A DNA stretch of 21,572 nucleotides from JAFGRR01 sp964499235 (GCA_964499235.1 CAZCKC010000053.1:1-21572); one strand, 5' to 3'. Shown: positions 14,569 to 21,057, counted from the first letter of the stretch. The notes: generated from the sequence alone by a model not told the origin. Numbers and translations: made by a program.

Positions 14569-14685
14569 TCAGGTCGAACCTTACCCACAGCCTTGGCGCA
14601 GCCCTCACCGCGAACCCGCAATTCCCGCCAGCGCGGCCGAAAGTTATTCGTCCATCGGGAGCGAGTCCGACCTGAGCGTGACCGG

Positions 14686-14718
14686 CCGCGCCCGATCCGA
14701 TCGATCGGCGGGGCGCGG
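14686..14718. terminator. Strong hairpin between convergent comF and dapA
   Basis: CCGCGCCC (14686-14693) pairs perfectly over 8 bp with GGGCGCGG (14711-14718) and encloses the 12-bp palindrome CCGATCGATCGG (14697-14708). It lies near the middle of the 164-nt convergent gap, so it can act for both genes. No T tract on either side, so a classical Rho-independent mechanism is not supported. Confidence 0.4.
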
Positions 14719-14732
14719 AGTCCCCCCCCTAC

Positions 14733-15638
14733 CTAGCCTCGGCGTAAGCCTGGCTCCTCGAGCGCCGGCAGGTGCGTCGCCAGCAGCGTCTGCAGCTGGT
14801 TCCAGGCCGCCTCGCTTAGCGGACACATCGGCAGCCGGAAGCGATCCCCGCACAGCCCGTACATCGCCAGCGCCGTCTTGATCGGCACCGGGTTCGTATC
14901 GAGCCCCAGCATGCTCTCCGCCAGCGGAAACAGCCGCCGGTGCTGCTCGCGGGCCGTCGCCCAGTCATCCGCCAGCGCGGCCTTCGTCAGCCGGGTCACC
15001 GCGGCCGGCACCAGGTTCGACAGCACGCTGATCACCCCGCAAGCGCCGATGCTCATCAGCGGCAGCGTGATCGGATCATCGCCCGACAGCACGTCCAACT
15101 GCTCGCTCTGCAGGATCCCCGCCGCGTCCGCCACGCCGCCCGTCGCGTGCTTGACCACGTTCACGTGCGGGAACTCCGCGCGCAGCCGCAGTATCGTCGG
15201 CAACCCGATCGCCACCCCACAGCGGCCGGGAATGTTGTACAGCACAATCGGCTTGTCGACCGCCCGCGCGACGGCCGCGAAGTGCTCGTAGATCCCCGCC
15301 TGCGACGGCTTGTTGTAATACGGCGTCATGCTGAGCAGCGCGTCCGCGCCGTTTTCCACCGCCCGCCGCGAAAGCCGCACCGCCTCCGCCGTGCTGTTGC
15401 TGCCCGTCCCCGCGATCACCGGTACCCGGCCGGCCGCCAGCTTGATGACCCGGGCGATCACCTCGTCGTGCTCATCGTGCGTCAGCGTCGGCGACTCGCC
15501 CGTCGTTCCGCACGGCACGAGCCCATCCACGCCGGCCGCGATCTGCCGCTCGACGAGCCGCTCGAGCGCCGCCCATTCGACGCCGCGGTCGTGAAACGGC
15601 GTGACCAGCGCTGTAAACGTCCCACGCAACCTGTTCAC
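14733..15638 (-). CDS. dapA: 4-hydroxy-tetrahydrodipicolinate synthase
   Basis: 301 residues, the normal length. DapA condenses pyruvate with aspartate semialdehyde in the lysine/diaminopimelate pathway. The TIM-barrel landmarks are present: GTFTALVTPF at the start, GTTGESPTL (44-52) with Thr45 and Thr46, SMTPYYNKP with Tyr107/Tyr108, LYNIPGRCG with Tyr134 and Arg139, and VVKHATGG with the Schiff-base Lys163. These cover the catalytic triad and the semialdehyde-binding Arg, so a true DapA is likely; related lyases (NanA, KdgD) share the fold but usually lack this IPGR/YYNKP combination. I use the GTG at 15638, which has AAGGAG 7 nt upstream and gives the family N-terminus; a start at 15704 would add a basic 22-residue stretch. 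A CTGGCA-N17-TAGAAT promoter lies upstream. Confidence 0.95.
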   Translation of the reverse strand: MNRLRGTFTALVTPFHDRGVEWAALERLVERQIAAGVDGLVPCGTTGESPTLTHDEHDEVIARVIKLAAGRVPVIAGTGSNSTAEAVRLSRRAVENGADALLSMTPYYNKPSQAGIYEHFAAVARAVDKPIVLYNIPGRCGVAIGLPTILRLRAEFPHVNVVKHATGGVADAAGILQSEQLDVLSGDDPITLPLMSIGACGVISVLSNLVPAAVTRLTKAALADDWATAREQHRRLFPLAESMLGLDTNPVPIKTALAMYGLCGDRFRLPMCPLSEAAWNQLQTLLATHLPALEEPGLRRG

Positions 15639-15738
15639 CGCTGGCTCCTTGCTTTGTTTGACGCGCGGTCGCAGCGCTTCTGCCCGGCGCCGGCGACGCG
15701 TCACATCATGGTTTCACCGCGACGACGTCGAACGGCAT

Positions 15739-15767
15739 ATTCTAAACGCGCCGCGCTGCGCTGCCAG
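15739..15767 (-). promoter_or_regulatory. Putative sigma-70 promoter for dapA
   Basis: On the minus strand CTGGCA (15762-15767), 17-nt spacer and TAGAAT (15739-15744). Predicted start near 15732, leaving a leader of about 94 nt before the GTG at 15638. Four and five matches to the consensus boxes. Confidence 0.5.
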
Positions 15768-15873
15768 CCCACGCCCGCCCGCCACACGCGGCTCGCCCCG
15801 CAACCGGCGTCTGAACGCCCCCTCGGGCGCGAGCCCGCCTCGCGCCGCAGCTGCCGTCGACCAGCCGCGCTGC

Positions 15874-15902
15874 TAGACAGCCCCCCGGCCCGCGACTACA
15901 TT
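15874..15902 (+). promoter_or_regulatory. Putative sigma-70 promoter for the lipoprotein-porin operon
   Basis: TAGACA (15874-15879, five of six), exact 17-nt spacer and TACATT (15897-15902, four of six including the key T, A and final T). Start near 15909, leader of about 43 nt to the ATG at 15952. One of the better promoters in the window. Confidence 0.55.
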
Positions 15903-15951
15903 CCCGATCGGCTGGTTGTGGGCCCACCCAAAACCCGAGACTGGAGATCCC

Positions 15952-16128
15952 ATGGAACGCTCGTCAGCCCGCGTATCGCTCGGCATACTGTCGTTGACGC
16001 TCGCAGCGCTAGCCGGCTGTGGCAACGCCGTGCGCGACGGGCTCTCCGAAGGCCTCACGGTCGGCTTTCGCGACGGCCTCAGCGAAGTCATCGTCCAGCT
16101 CTTCACCGCCGCCACCGGCGCCAACTAG
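15952..16128 (+). CDS. Small lipoprotein with an internal 12-residue repeat
   Basis: 58 residues, unrecognised. Signal peptide of about 22 residues (GILSLTLAALAGC) with a clear LAGC lipobox and Cys23, so a lipid-anchored envelope peptide. After the cysteine the mature 35 residues contain RDGLSE twice, 12 residues apart (28-33 and 40-45), separated by GLTVGF, and end in a hydrophobic helix IVQLFTAAT. A short amphipathic, repeat-based structure is likely. The ATG has GGAGA 7 nt upstream and a promoter 50 nt upstream. The start 12 codons earlier (15916) has no ribosome-binding site. It heads an operon-like group with another lipoprotein and a porin. Confidence 0.75.
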   Translation: MERSSARVSLGILSLTLAALAGCGNAVRDGLSEGLTVGFRDGLSEVIVQLFTAATGAN

Positions 16129-16218
16129 AACCGCGCCGCGTCGGCCGGTGATCGCGAAGCAGCCGCCGCCCGACAGTGCTGCCACGCCCCAGCCACACCG
16201 ACACCGGAGCCGAAAACC

Positions 16219-17505
16219 ATGACCACCACGTTGCTGCGAGCCGCCCTCGCGGCCGCCGCCCTGTCACTCGTCGGCTGCACCTCCACCGCTCCAACCGCTC
16301 GGACCGCGAGCGCGAATGAGATCCGCCCCACCCGCGCCGACCTCCAACGCGTCACCACCATCGCCCCGTTCCCCCGCGGCCTCGTCCTGCTCGACGACGA
16401 GCTCTACGTCCTCTGCCGCGGCCGTGTCCGCGGCGCTGGCGGCGTCTCGGCCGAGCTCGAAGACCAGGCCGGCACCATCTACGTCGTCGACCCCGACGTC
16501 GGCGAACCCGTCACGAACGACCCCGTGAGCGAAGCCGTGCGCACCAACGGCCGCGTCTTCGCCCGCCCGACCGACCCGCCGTTCAAGCTTTGGGATCGCG
16601 ACGCCCAGCCGCCCGAGTCCGACCGCCACACCGATCGCCCCTACTGCACGCTGCGCTACCACCCGCCCACGCAAAGCTTTTATCTCTGCGCCTTCTCCGG
16701 CATCGACAAGCCCCGTCGGCCGGACCAGGCCTCGTTCAGCAAGAACCTCACCGATGCCTTGCTCCGCTACGACCGCCGCACGCAGCAGTGGCACGAAGTC
16801 GAGCGTCACAACATCACCGCCGGCGGCAGTTACCCCCACCACGACGTTCGGTTCAACCCCCCGCCGCACGGCTGGCTCAACGGGCCCGACAACTGCCTGC
16901 CGGTCGGCAACTGGCTGTACGCCGTCGCCAAGGACAACAGCCGCCTGGTCCGCTACGACCTCACCGCCCTCATCGACGACCCCAACGCCGGCCACCCGCC
17001 CAGTGAGCTCATCCTCGACAAGCACGTGCAGATCCGCGGCCACGGCGAGCAAACCTACTACGGCCACAGCGCGCTCGCGGTCCACGACGGCTGGCTCTAC
17101 ATCGCCTGCCGCACGTCGTCGGTGATCTTCCGCGTCCCGCTGACCGACGATGGCCGCGCGGTGGCGCCGATCGTCGGCGAGCTCGTCGCCCGCTTCGAGC
17201 CGTTCGACCCGAAGACGCTCAAGTCCGCGAACCTCACCGACATCGACTTCGACGCCGCCGGCCGGCTCTATGTCGTCTCGGCCAAGCCCTCGCGGGTCTA
17301 CCGCTTCACGCCCGATCCGGACAACATCTTCGACGGCGGCGCGGCCGAACCCTGGGCCGACCTCGCCGCGCTGACGGACAACCCGAACATGAAGAGCGAG
17401 AACCTGCTAGTCGCCGGCGACCGCCTCTTCATCACCTCCGGCGACGGCTACGCCTACCAGGCAGGCGCCCTCGGCACCGTCTATCGCCTCACGATCCGCG
17501 ACTAA
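16219..17505 (+). CDS. Lipoprotein with beta-propeller-like repeats
   Basis: 428 residues. A lipoprotein signal (LSLVGC, Cys20) leads into a protein that repeats short strand patterns typical of NHL/SMP-30-type beta-propellers: LVLLDDELYVLCRGR (about 55-69), GTIYVVDPDV, WLYAVAKDNSRLVRYDL, GWLYIACRTSSVIFRVPL, GRLYVVSAKPSRVYRFTPD and DRLFITSGDGYAY ... GTVYRLTI at the end. Each has the aromatic-hydrophobic, small-loop rhythm of one blade, with about six visible. Conserved PYCTLRYHP, YPHHDVRFNP and TYYGHSALAVHDG hold several His that could coordinate metal, but no catalytic pattern is certain. ATG at 16219; 90 nt after the small lipoprotein and 16 nt before the porin, so one operon is likely. Ligand or enzyme role unknown. 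Confidence 0.72.
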   Translation: MTTTLLRAALAAAALSLVGCTSTAPTARTASANEIRPTRADLQRVTTIAPFPRGLVLLDDELYVLCRGRVRGAGGVSAELEDQAGTIYVVDPDVGEPVTNDPVSEAVRTNGRVFARPTDPPFKLWDRDAQPPESDRHTDRPYCTLRYHPPTQSFYLCAFSGIDKPRRPDQASFSKNLTDALLRYDRRTQQWHEVERHNITAGGSYPHHDVRFNPPPHGWLNGPDNCLPVGNWLYAVAKDNSRLVRYDLTALIDDPNAGHPPSELILDKHVQIRGHGEQTYYGHSALAVHDGWLYIACRTSSVIFRVPLTDDGRAVAPIVGELVARFEPFDPKTLKSANLTDIDFDAAGRLYVVSAKPSRVYRFTPDPDNIFDGGAAEPWADLAALTDNPNMKSENLLVAGDRLFITSGDGYAYQAGALGTVYRLTIRD

Positions 17506-17521
17506 CGCCGGGAGGACGTCG

Positions 17522-18910
17522 ATGCACCGTTCCGGCTGCCTGGCCGGCCCGATCGCCCTGATCACCGGCCTGCTCCTCACCGACCCCGCCACCGCGGAGC
17601 AAGCCCACCCCGCGTACCCGAGCAGCCGGTCGCCGTCGACAAACCGCCATCCCGATCGCCCGAACTACGTCGGCACGCTGCTCGACTATTCCGAAGACGC
17701 GGAGGAGATGTCCTGGCTCGAGTTCGGCCTCGAGCAGCGCACGCGCTTCGAGATCCGCGACGACTTCTTCCGTGCCGGTCAGCGGACGGACGAGCGCTTC
17801 CTGCTGCGCAGCCGCGCGTTTCTCGGCATCCGCGAGATCTTCGACCCGCTCCGCTTCGGCTTCGAGTTCCAGGACTCTCGCCAGTTCGGCAGCGAGCTGC
17901 CCGAGAACCGCCGCACCGTCGACGAGCATGACCTGCTACAGGCCTTCGCCGAGCTGTACTTCCCCGACGCCCTGGGCACAGCCCATCCGTTCAGCTTCCG
18001 CGTCGGGCGGATGTCGTTTGACGCCGTCGACCGGCGGCTCTTCGCCCGCAATCGTTTTCGCAACACCACCAACGCGTTCGACGGCTTCCGCGTGCGCCTC
18101 GGCGATCAGAGCACCGTCTGGGAAGTCGACGTGTTCGCCTTCATGCCCGTCGAGCGGCGGCTCCGCCACTTTGATCCCCCCGACGACGAGCGCTGGCTCT
18201 ACGGGGTCACCGGCTACTGGCGCGGCTGGTCACCGCACCTCACGCTCGAGCCGTACTACTTCGTCCTCGACGAGGATTTCCGCACACCGGGCACCGACGA
18301 TCGGACCATCCATACCCTCGGCGTCCACGGCTTCGGCCTGATCGGCGACAGCGGCTTCGACTACGACTTCAACGTCGCCTACCAGTTCGGCGACCGCGAG
18401 ACCGGCCGCCACCGCGCGTTCGCCGCCCGCGGCGAAGTGGGCTACACCTTCAAGCACGACTGGAAACCGCGCGCCGCCGTCATGCTCAACTACGCCAGCG
18501 GCGACGACGACCCGAGCGACGATCTCTCCGAACGCTTCGATTCGCTCTTCGGGGCCGCCCACAACTTCTACGGCCACGCCGACCTCTTCGGCTGGCAGAA
18601 CATGATCAACCCGGCCCTGTACCTGTCGGTGCGCCCGACATCGAAGCTGCGCATCGAGACCTTCTACCGCACCTACTGGCTCGCCAGCAAGACCGATGCC
18701 TTCGTCCGCGCCGGCCTGCGGGACCCGCTCGGCGAGAGCGGCGCCTTCATCGGCCAGGAGCTCGACGTCCGCGTCCGCTACAAGCTCTCCCGGCACATCG
18801 AGTTCGACATCGGCTACGCCTGGTTCCTCCCCGGCGTCTTTGTCGAGAACGTCACCCCCACCACCGACGACAGCGACTTCTTCTACGTCGCCACCCGCAT
18901 CACCTTCTGA
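17522..18910 (+). CDS. Alginate-export-type outer-membrane beta-barrel protein
   Basis: 462 residues with a signal peptide (about 1-25, LAGPIALITGLLLTDPATA) and a terminal aromatic Phe, as expected for outer-membrane barrels. The Alginate_exp (AlgE-like) pattern is good: LRSRAFLGIREIFD, LRFGFEFQDSRQFG, LLQAFAELYFPD, FRVGRMSF (158-166), RRLFARNRFRNTTNAFDGFRVRL (about 171-193), then RFDSLFGAAHNFYGHADLFGWQNMINP, which matches the conserved periplasm-proximal block of that family. Such proteins are substrate-selective, often acidic-polysaccharide or small-anion porins; most are not true alginate exporters, so the substrate is unknown. It is the last gene of the two-lipoprotein operon (16 nt after the propeller). 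ATG at 17522 preceded by GGGAGG. Confidence 0.85.
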   Translation: MHRSGCLAGPIALITGLLLTDPATAEQAHPAYPSSRSPSTNRHPDRPNYVGTLLDYSEDAEEMSWLEFGLEQRTRFEIRDDFFRAGQRTDERFLLRSRAFLGIREIFDPLRFGFEFQDSRQFGSELPENRRTVDEHDLLQAFAELYFPDALGTAHPFSFRVGRMSFDAVDRRLFARNRFRNTTNAFDGFRVRLGDQSTVWEVDVFAFMPVERRLRHFDPPDDERWLYGVTGYWRGWSPHLTLEPYYFVLDEDFRTPGTDDRTIHTLGVHGFGLIGDSGFDYDFNVAYQFGDRETGRHRAFAARGEVGYTFKHDWKPRAAVMLNYASGDDDPSDDLSERFDSLFGAAHNFYGHADLFGWQNMINPALYLSVRPTSKLRIETFYRTYWLASKTDAFVRAGLRDPLGESGAFIGQELDVRVRYKLSRHIEFDIGYAWFLPGVFVENVTPTTDDSDFFYVATRITF

Positions 18911-18933
18911 AAAAAAAGACGTGCCCGACGCTC

Positions 18934-18979
18934 AAAAAGATCGGTGCAGCCGAGCCCTGCGTCCCGTGCTGCACCGATC
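18934..18979 (-). terminator. Rho-independent terminator of the zinc-regulator gene
   Basis: GATCGGTGCAGC (18939-18950) pairs perfectly over 12 bp with GCTGCACCGATC (18968-18979), 17-nt loop. On the minus strand the stem is followed immediately by TTTTT (18938-18934). The stem starts 29 nt past the regulator stop codon. On the plus strand the stem is followed by AATCTGGG, so it is not a good terminator for the porin gene. Confidence 0.8.
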
Positions 18980-19007
18980 AATCTGGGTCTGGCGGATCTG
19001 GCTTAAG

Positions 19008-19694
19008 CTATTTGACGACGTCGACCGGACCGTGGTCGTCGCAGTGGTCGCCGTGCGGGTGGTGCAGGTGACCGTCGACCAGGTAATCGACGTGGTCGCC
19101 GTGCGGCACCGCCGGGTGCCCGCAATCGGGCCCGTGCACATGCTGCGAATCGTGGCCGCCGCACTGGTGACCCGGCGTGCAGTCGTCTGGGTTGGTCGCG
19201 TTCACGTCGAGCGCGTGCTCCTCGACCACACCGTCGTCGCGCTGAAAGTGCAGGTGACCGTCGTGCAGGTAGCCGACGTGGTCCTCGTGCTTGATCGCCG
19301 TGTGGCCGCACTTCGGCCCGTGCTGGTGCGGGTGATGGTCGTGCGTCTTCATGGTCGCGTGCTCCGGATAAGAAGAGTGAGGGTTCGCGTGGCTCGCGTG
19401 TTCCAACGCGTTGCGCACGAGATCCTCCACGTGCGCATCGTCCAAGCCGTAATAAACGTGCCGCCCGTCGCGCCGCGCCCGAACCAGGCCGGCATACCGC
19501 AGCGTCTTCAGCCGCTGCGAGACCGTCGGCAGCGCGTCGCCGAGGCGTTCGGCGATCTCGCCCACCGAACACTCGCCCCGGCTCAGCAGCAACACCAAGC
19601 GGAGCCGCTCCTCGTCACCCAAGGCGCGAAATAACGCCGCCGCCTGGCGACACTCGAACTCCGAAAATTGCGGCTCACGGCTGGTACTGTTCAT
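19008..19694 (-). CDS. ArsR/SmtB-type zinc-sensor repressor fused to a duplicated His/Cys-rich module
   Basis: 228 residues from the ATG at 19694. Residues ~10-95 are a winged-helix ArsR domain (FRALGDEERLRLVLLL, CSVGEIAERLGDALPTVSQRLKTLRYAGLV, then the GRHVYYGL wing). The alpha-5 metal site is complete: D86, H88, H99, H102, spacing D-x-H-x10-H-x2-H, as in CzrA and SmtB, so zinc (or cobalt) sensing is well supported. After a short linker, residues 115-228 are a His-rich tail with 25 His and 5 Cys, containing two copies of HGPxCGHxAxxHxDHVxYLxDGHLH (starting at 125 and 187). ATG at 19694 coincides with the predicted transcript start; a TTG at 19709 would lie upstream of it. Similar His-rich modules exist as separate small proteins in many bacteria (from memory). 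It is transcribed away from tetR and ends before a terminator. Confidence 0.85.
   Translation of the reverse strand: MNSTSREPQFSEFECRQAAALFRALGDEERLRLVLLLSRGECSVGEIAERLGDALPTVSQRLKTLRYAGLVRARRDGRHVYYGLDDAHVEDLVRNALEHASHANPHSSYPEHATMKTHDHHPHQHGPKCGHTAIKHEDHVGYLHDGHLHFQRDDGVVEEHALDVNATNPDDCTPGHQCGGHDSQHVHGPDCGHPAVPHGDHVDYLVDGHLHHPHGDHCDDHGPVDVVK
19350..19365 (-). promoter_or_regulatory. Internal ribosome-binding site and ATG for the metal-binding half
   Basis: On the minus strand GGAG (19365-19362) precedes an in-frame ATG (19352-19350) by 9 nt. That ATG is codon 115 and begins exactly where the ArsR domain and linker end. A separate 114-residue His/Cys-rich protein (MKTHDHHPHQ ...) could be made in addition to, or in place of, the fusion. 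Confidence 0.5.
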
Positions 19695-19697
19695 CAC

Positions 19698-19721
19698 TTC
19701 ATTATTCAATCAATCAACGAA
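19698..19721. promoter_or_regulatory. Candidate ArsR/SmtB operator overlapping its own promoter
   Basis: Imperfect 24-nt inverted repeat: TTCATT (19698-19703) and AACGAA (19716-19721), five of six outer pairs and about seven of twelve overall, AT-rich in a GC-rich genome. It covers the -10 and spacer of the arsR promoter, the position expected for an autorepressor. SmtB-family operators are usually AT-rich 12-2-12 repeats; this one is near that size but imperfect. Confidence 0.35.
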
Positions 19722-19728
19722 CAGTCAA
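19701..19728 (-). promoter_or_regulatory. Promoter of the zinc-regulator gene, predicting a leaderless mRNA
   Basis: On the minus strand TTGACT (19723-19728, five of six), 16-nt spacer and AATAAT (19701-19706, five of six). Seven bases after the -10 is 19694, the A of the ATG, so the transcript should begin at or within a base or two of the start codon. This also rules out the upstream TTG. Confidence 0.6.
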
Positions 19729-19820
19729 GCCGGACTCGACGAAAGACTCGGTGACGCAAGTATGCGGAACATGCTGGCGGGCCCGCCGGGGACTATCGGA
19801 AGAAAAACCGGCAGCGACCC

Positions 19821-19849
19821 TTGACGGCGCGCTGTGCCCGTGACATAAT
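19821..19849 (+). promoter_or_regulatory. Strong sigma-70 promoter for tetR
   Basis: TTGACG (19821-19826), exact 17-nt spacer, CATAAT (19844-19849): ten of twelve consensus matches. Start near 19856, leader of about 68 nt. Confidence 0.65.
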
Positions 19850-19852
19850 AAT

Positions 19853-19879
19853 GAACGAAGATTTAGTTATTAATCGTTC
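19853..19879. promoter_or_regulatory. Candidate TetR operator at the transcription start
   Basis: GAACGA (19853-19858) and TCGTTC (19874-19879) form a perfect inverted repeat whose arms are 21 bp apart centre to centre, two helical turns, flanking an AT-rich core and lying on the predicted start. This is the expected placement for autorepression. A second, shorter repeat GTTGT/ACAAC follows at 19885-19899. Confidence 0.45.
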
Positions 19880-19923
19880 CGCGCGTTGTTACGGACAACC
19901 GGTCAGCAGCCGACCGAGGGACC

Positions 19924-20553
19924 ATGGCCCGGCCAATCGAGAAAAAGTCTGCCATCGAGCGCGGCGTCATCACCGTCGTCGCCGCCAAGGGCCTCCAGGG
20001 CACCACCATCCAGGACATCGCCCAGGCCTCCGATGTCTCCCCCGGGCTGCTCTACCGCTATTGGAAAAACCGCGACGACCTCGCGTGTGACGTCTACCAG
20101 CAACAACTCGTTGACTTGCTCGATCAGCTCGCGGCCGTCGGCCAGAAAGCGACCTCGCACCTCCAGCAACTCCGCGATGTCGTGATCGAGTTCCTCGCCT
20201 TCGCCGACCGTGAGCCGGATCGGCTCAAATTCCTGCTTTTCACGCAGCACGAGCTCGCCAGCCGCGTCCCGCCCGACCACAGCGTGCGCCAATTTCTGGA
20301 TCAAATCATTCGGCCGGCGATCGAGGATGGGATGTTTCGGCCGCTGCATCCGGACCTGGCCGTCCAGATGGCGATCGGGCTGATCATCCAGCCGACGGTG
20401 GGTTGCATGTACGGCCACCTCCAGCCGCCGGTGTCGCGATATGGGCCAGAGATCCTGGCCGCCGTCGAGCGATTGCTGCTGCCACCTGCCAGCGGCGACG
20501 CGTCGTCCGGGCCGCAGTCTCGGCCACGCCCTTCAGAAACCCCGATTCACTAA
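19924..20553 (+). CDS. TetR/AcrR family transcriptional regulator
   Basis: 209 residues, normal length. The N-terminal HTH is standard: AIERGVITVVAAKGLQGTTIQDIAQASDVSPGLLYRYWKNRDDLACDVY, with helix 2-3 at about 28-47 and the LYRYWKNRDDL turn. The remainder is helical and should form the ligand-binding and dimer domain, with an Arg/Pro-rich, possibly disordered end (SGPQSRPRPSET). No ligand can be predicted. ATG at 19924 with GAGGG 3-7 nt upstream. It has its own promoter and an inverted repeat at the start site, so autorepression is likely. The next gene starts 36 nt later on the same strand, so the two small membrane proteins downstream may be its targets or operon partners. Confidence 0.9.
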   Translation: MARPIEKKSAIERGVITVVAAKGLQGTTIQDIAQASDVSPGLLYRYWKNRDDLACDVYQQQLVDLLDQLAAVGQKATSHLQQLRDVVIEFLAFADREPDRLKFLLFTQHELASRVPPDHSVRQFLDQIIRPAIEDGMFRPLHPDLAVQMAIGLIIQPTVGCMYGHLQPPVSRYGPEILAAVERLLLPPASGDASSGPQSRPRPSETPIH

Positions 20554-20589
20554 CTCAGAATCCAGATTCTGCTAATAAGGAGACGCAAC

Positions 20590-21057
20590 ATGTCGCCGAA
20601 ACCGTCGAAGATATTAATGAATAAATCCACACTCATTTCTGGGCATTTGGAGAAGCGGGCCGATCGTGCAGCGAAGGCAGCCGATCGGCGTGACCAGCGT
20701 AGGAACGCGGTTCGGAAGCCAGCCGATCGGCGCATCGAGCCTGACGACAGGGGTGGGAAACCGGCCGATCAGCCTCGACTGAACGAGGACGCGATCGGGA
20801 GGCCGGGCGATCGGCGTCGCGAGCGCGAGGGCCCGATTGGGACGCCCGCCGGTTGGCGTGAACAGCCCGAGGAACGGCTTGGGAAGTCAGGCGATTGGCG
20901 TGGCCGCGGTGAGGGCGGGGTTGCGAAGTCGGCCGCAGGGCGGGCGGACGTGGTGGAGGTAGAGCCGATCACGGCGGGGAGCGTGACGCGGTTGGTGGCG
21001 GTGGCGCTGATTGGGTTGATCGTGCTGTACCTGCGGATCGGCGGTGGGATGGGTTGA
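20590..21057 (+). CDS. Unrecognised protein with 14-residue tandem repeats and a C-terminal membrane helix
   Basis: 155 residues. The ATG has TAAGGAGA 6 nt upstream. After a 21-residue lead, residues 22-28 are a half unit (KRADRAA), then seven 14-residue units follow without gaps (starting at 29, 43, 57, 71, 85, 99 and 113), each opening with a pattern like K-P-A-D-R-R, rich in Arg, Asp, Gly and Pro and expected to be extended or disordered. The last units drift (TPAGWREQ, KSGDWRGR, KSAAGRAD). Residues about 131-150 (VTRLVAVALIGLIVLYLRI) form one membrane helix, so the repeats should be cytoplasmic, held to the membrane by the C-terminal anchor. It overlaps no other gene and prefers G-ending codons, unlike most of the window. 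Function unknown. Confidence 0.65.
   Translation: MSPKPSKILMNKSTLISGHLEKRADRAAKAADRRDQRRNAVRKPADRRIEPDDRGGKPADQPRLNEDAIGRPGDRRREREGPIGTPAGWREQPEERLGKSGDWRGRGEGGVAKSAAGRADVVEVEPITAGSVTRLVAVALIGLIVLYLRIGGGMG
20674..20967 (+). repeat. Seven 42-bp tandem repeats inside the coding sequence
   Basis: Units begin at 20674, 20716, 20758, 20800, 20842, 20884 and 20926. The most conserved part of each unit is its start, of the form AAGCCAGCCGATCGGCG with variants; the second half diverges more. Seven periods of exactly 42 bp preserve the reading frame as 14 residues. The CCGATCGG core is palindromic. Confidence 0.75.

Larger units (their letters stand above)
15639..15951. other. Divergent 313-nt intergenic region between dapA and the small lipoprotein
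   Basis: Non-coding by my reading. It holds the dapA promoter (15739-15767, minus) and the small-lipoprotein promoter (15874-15902, plus), with about 106 nt between the two -35 boxes and a GC-rich core in between where I see no clear operator. Open frames crossing it have no ribosome-binding site or family character. Confidence 0.55.

Noticed and set aside
14570..14674. CAGGTCG ... CGACCTG inverted repeat across the comF-dapA gap
   Set aside because: Seven-base arms about 90 nt apart are expected by chance in this GC content; the compact hairpin at 14686-14718 is a better candidate.
14940..16151. 403-codon open frame on the plus strand over dapA
   Set aside because: Arg/His-rich antisense shadow of dapA in a GC-rich genome, running through both promoters of the divergent region.
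18911..18979. Terminator for the porin gene on the plus strand
   Set aside because: The stem is followed by AATCTGGG on the plus strand; the T run is on the minus-strand side, so it serves the zinc-regulator gene.
20674..20967. CRISPR-like array
   Set aside because: Units are adjacent with no spacers, keep a reading frame and diverge gradually; this is a coding tandem repeat.
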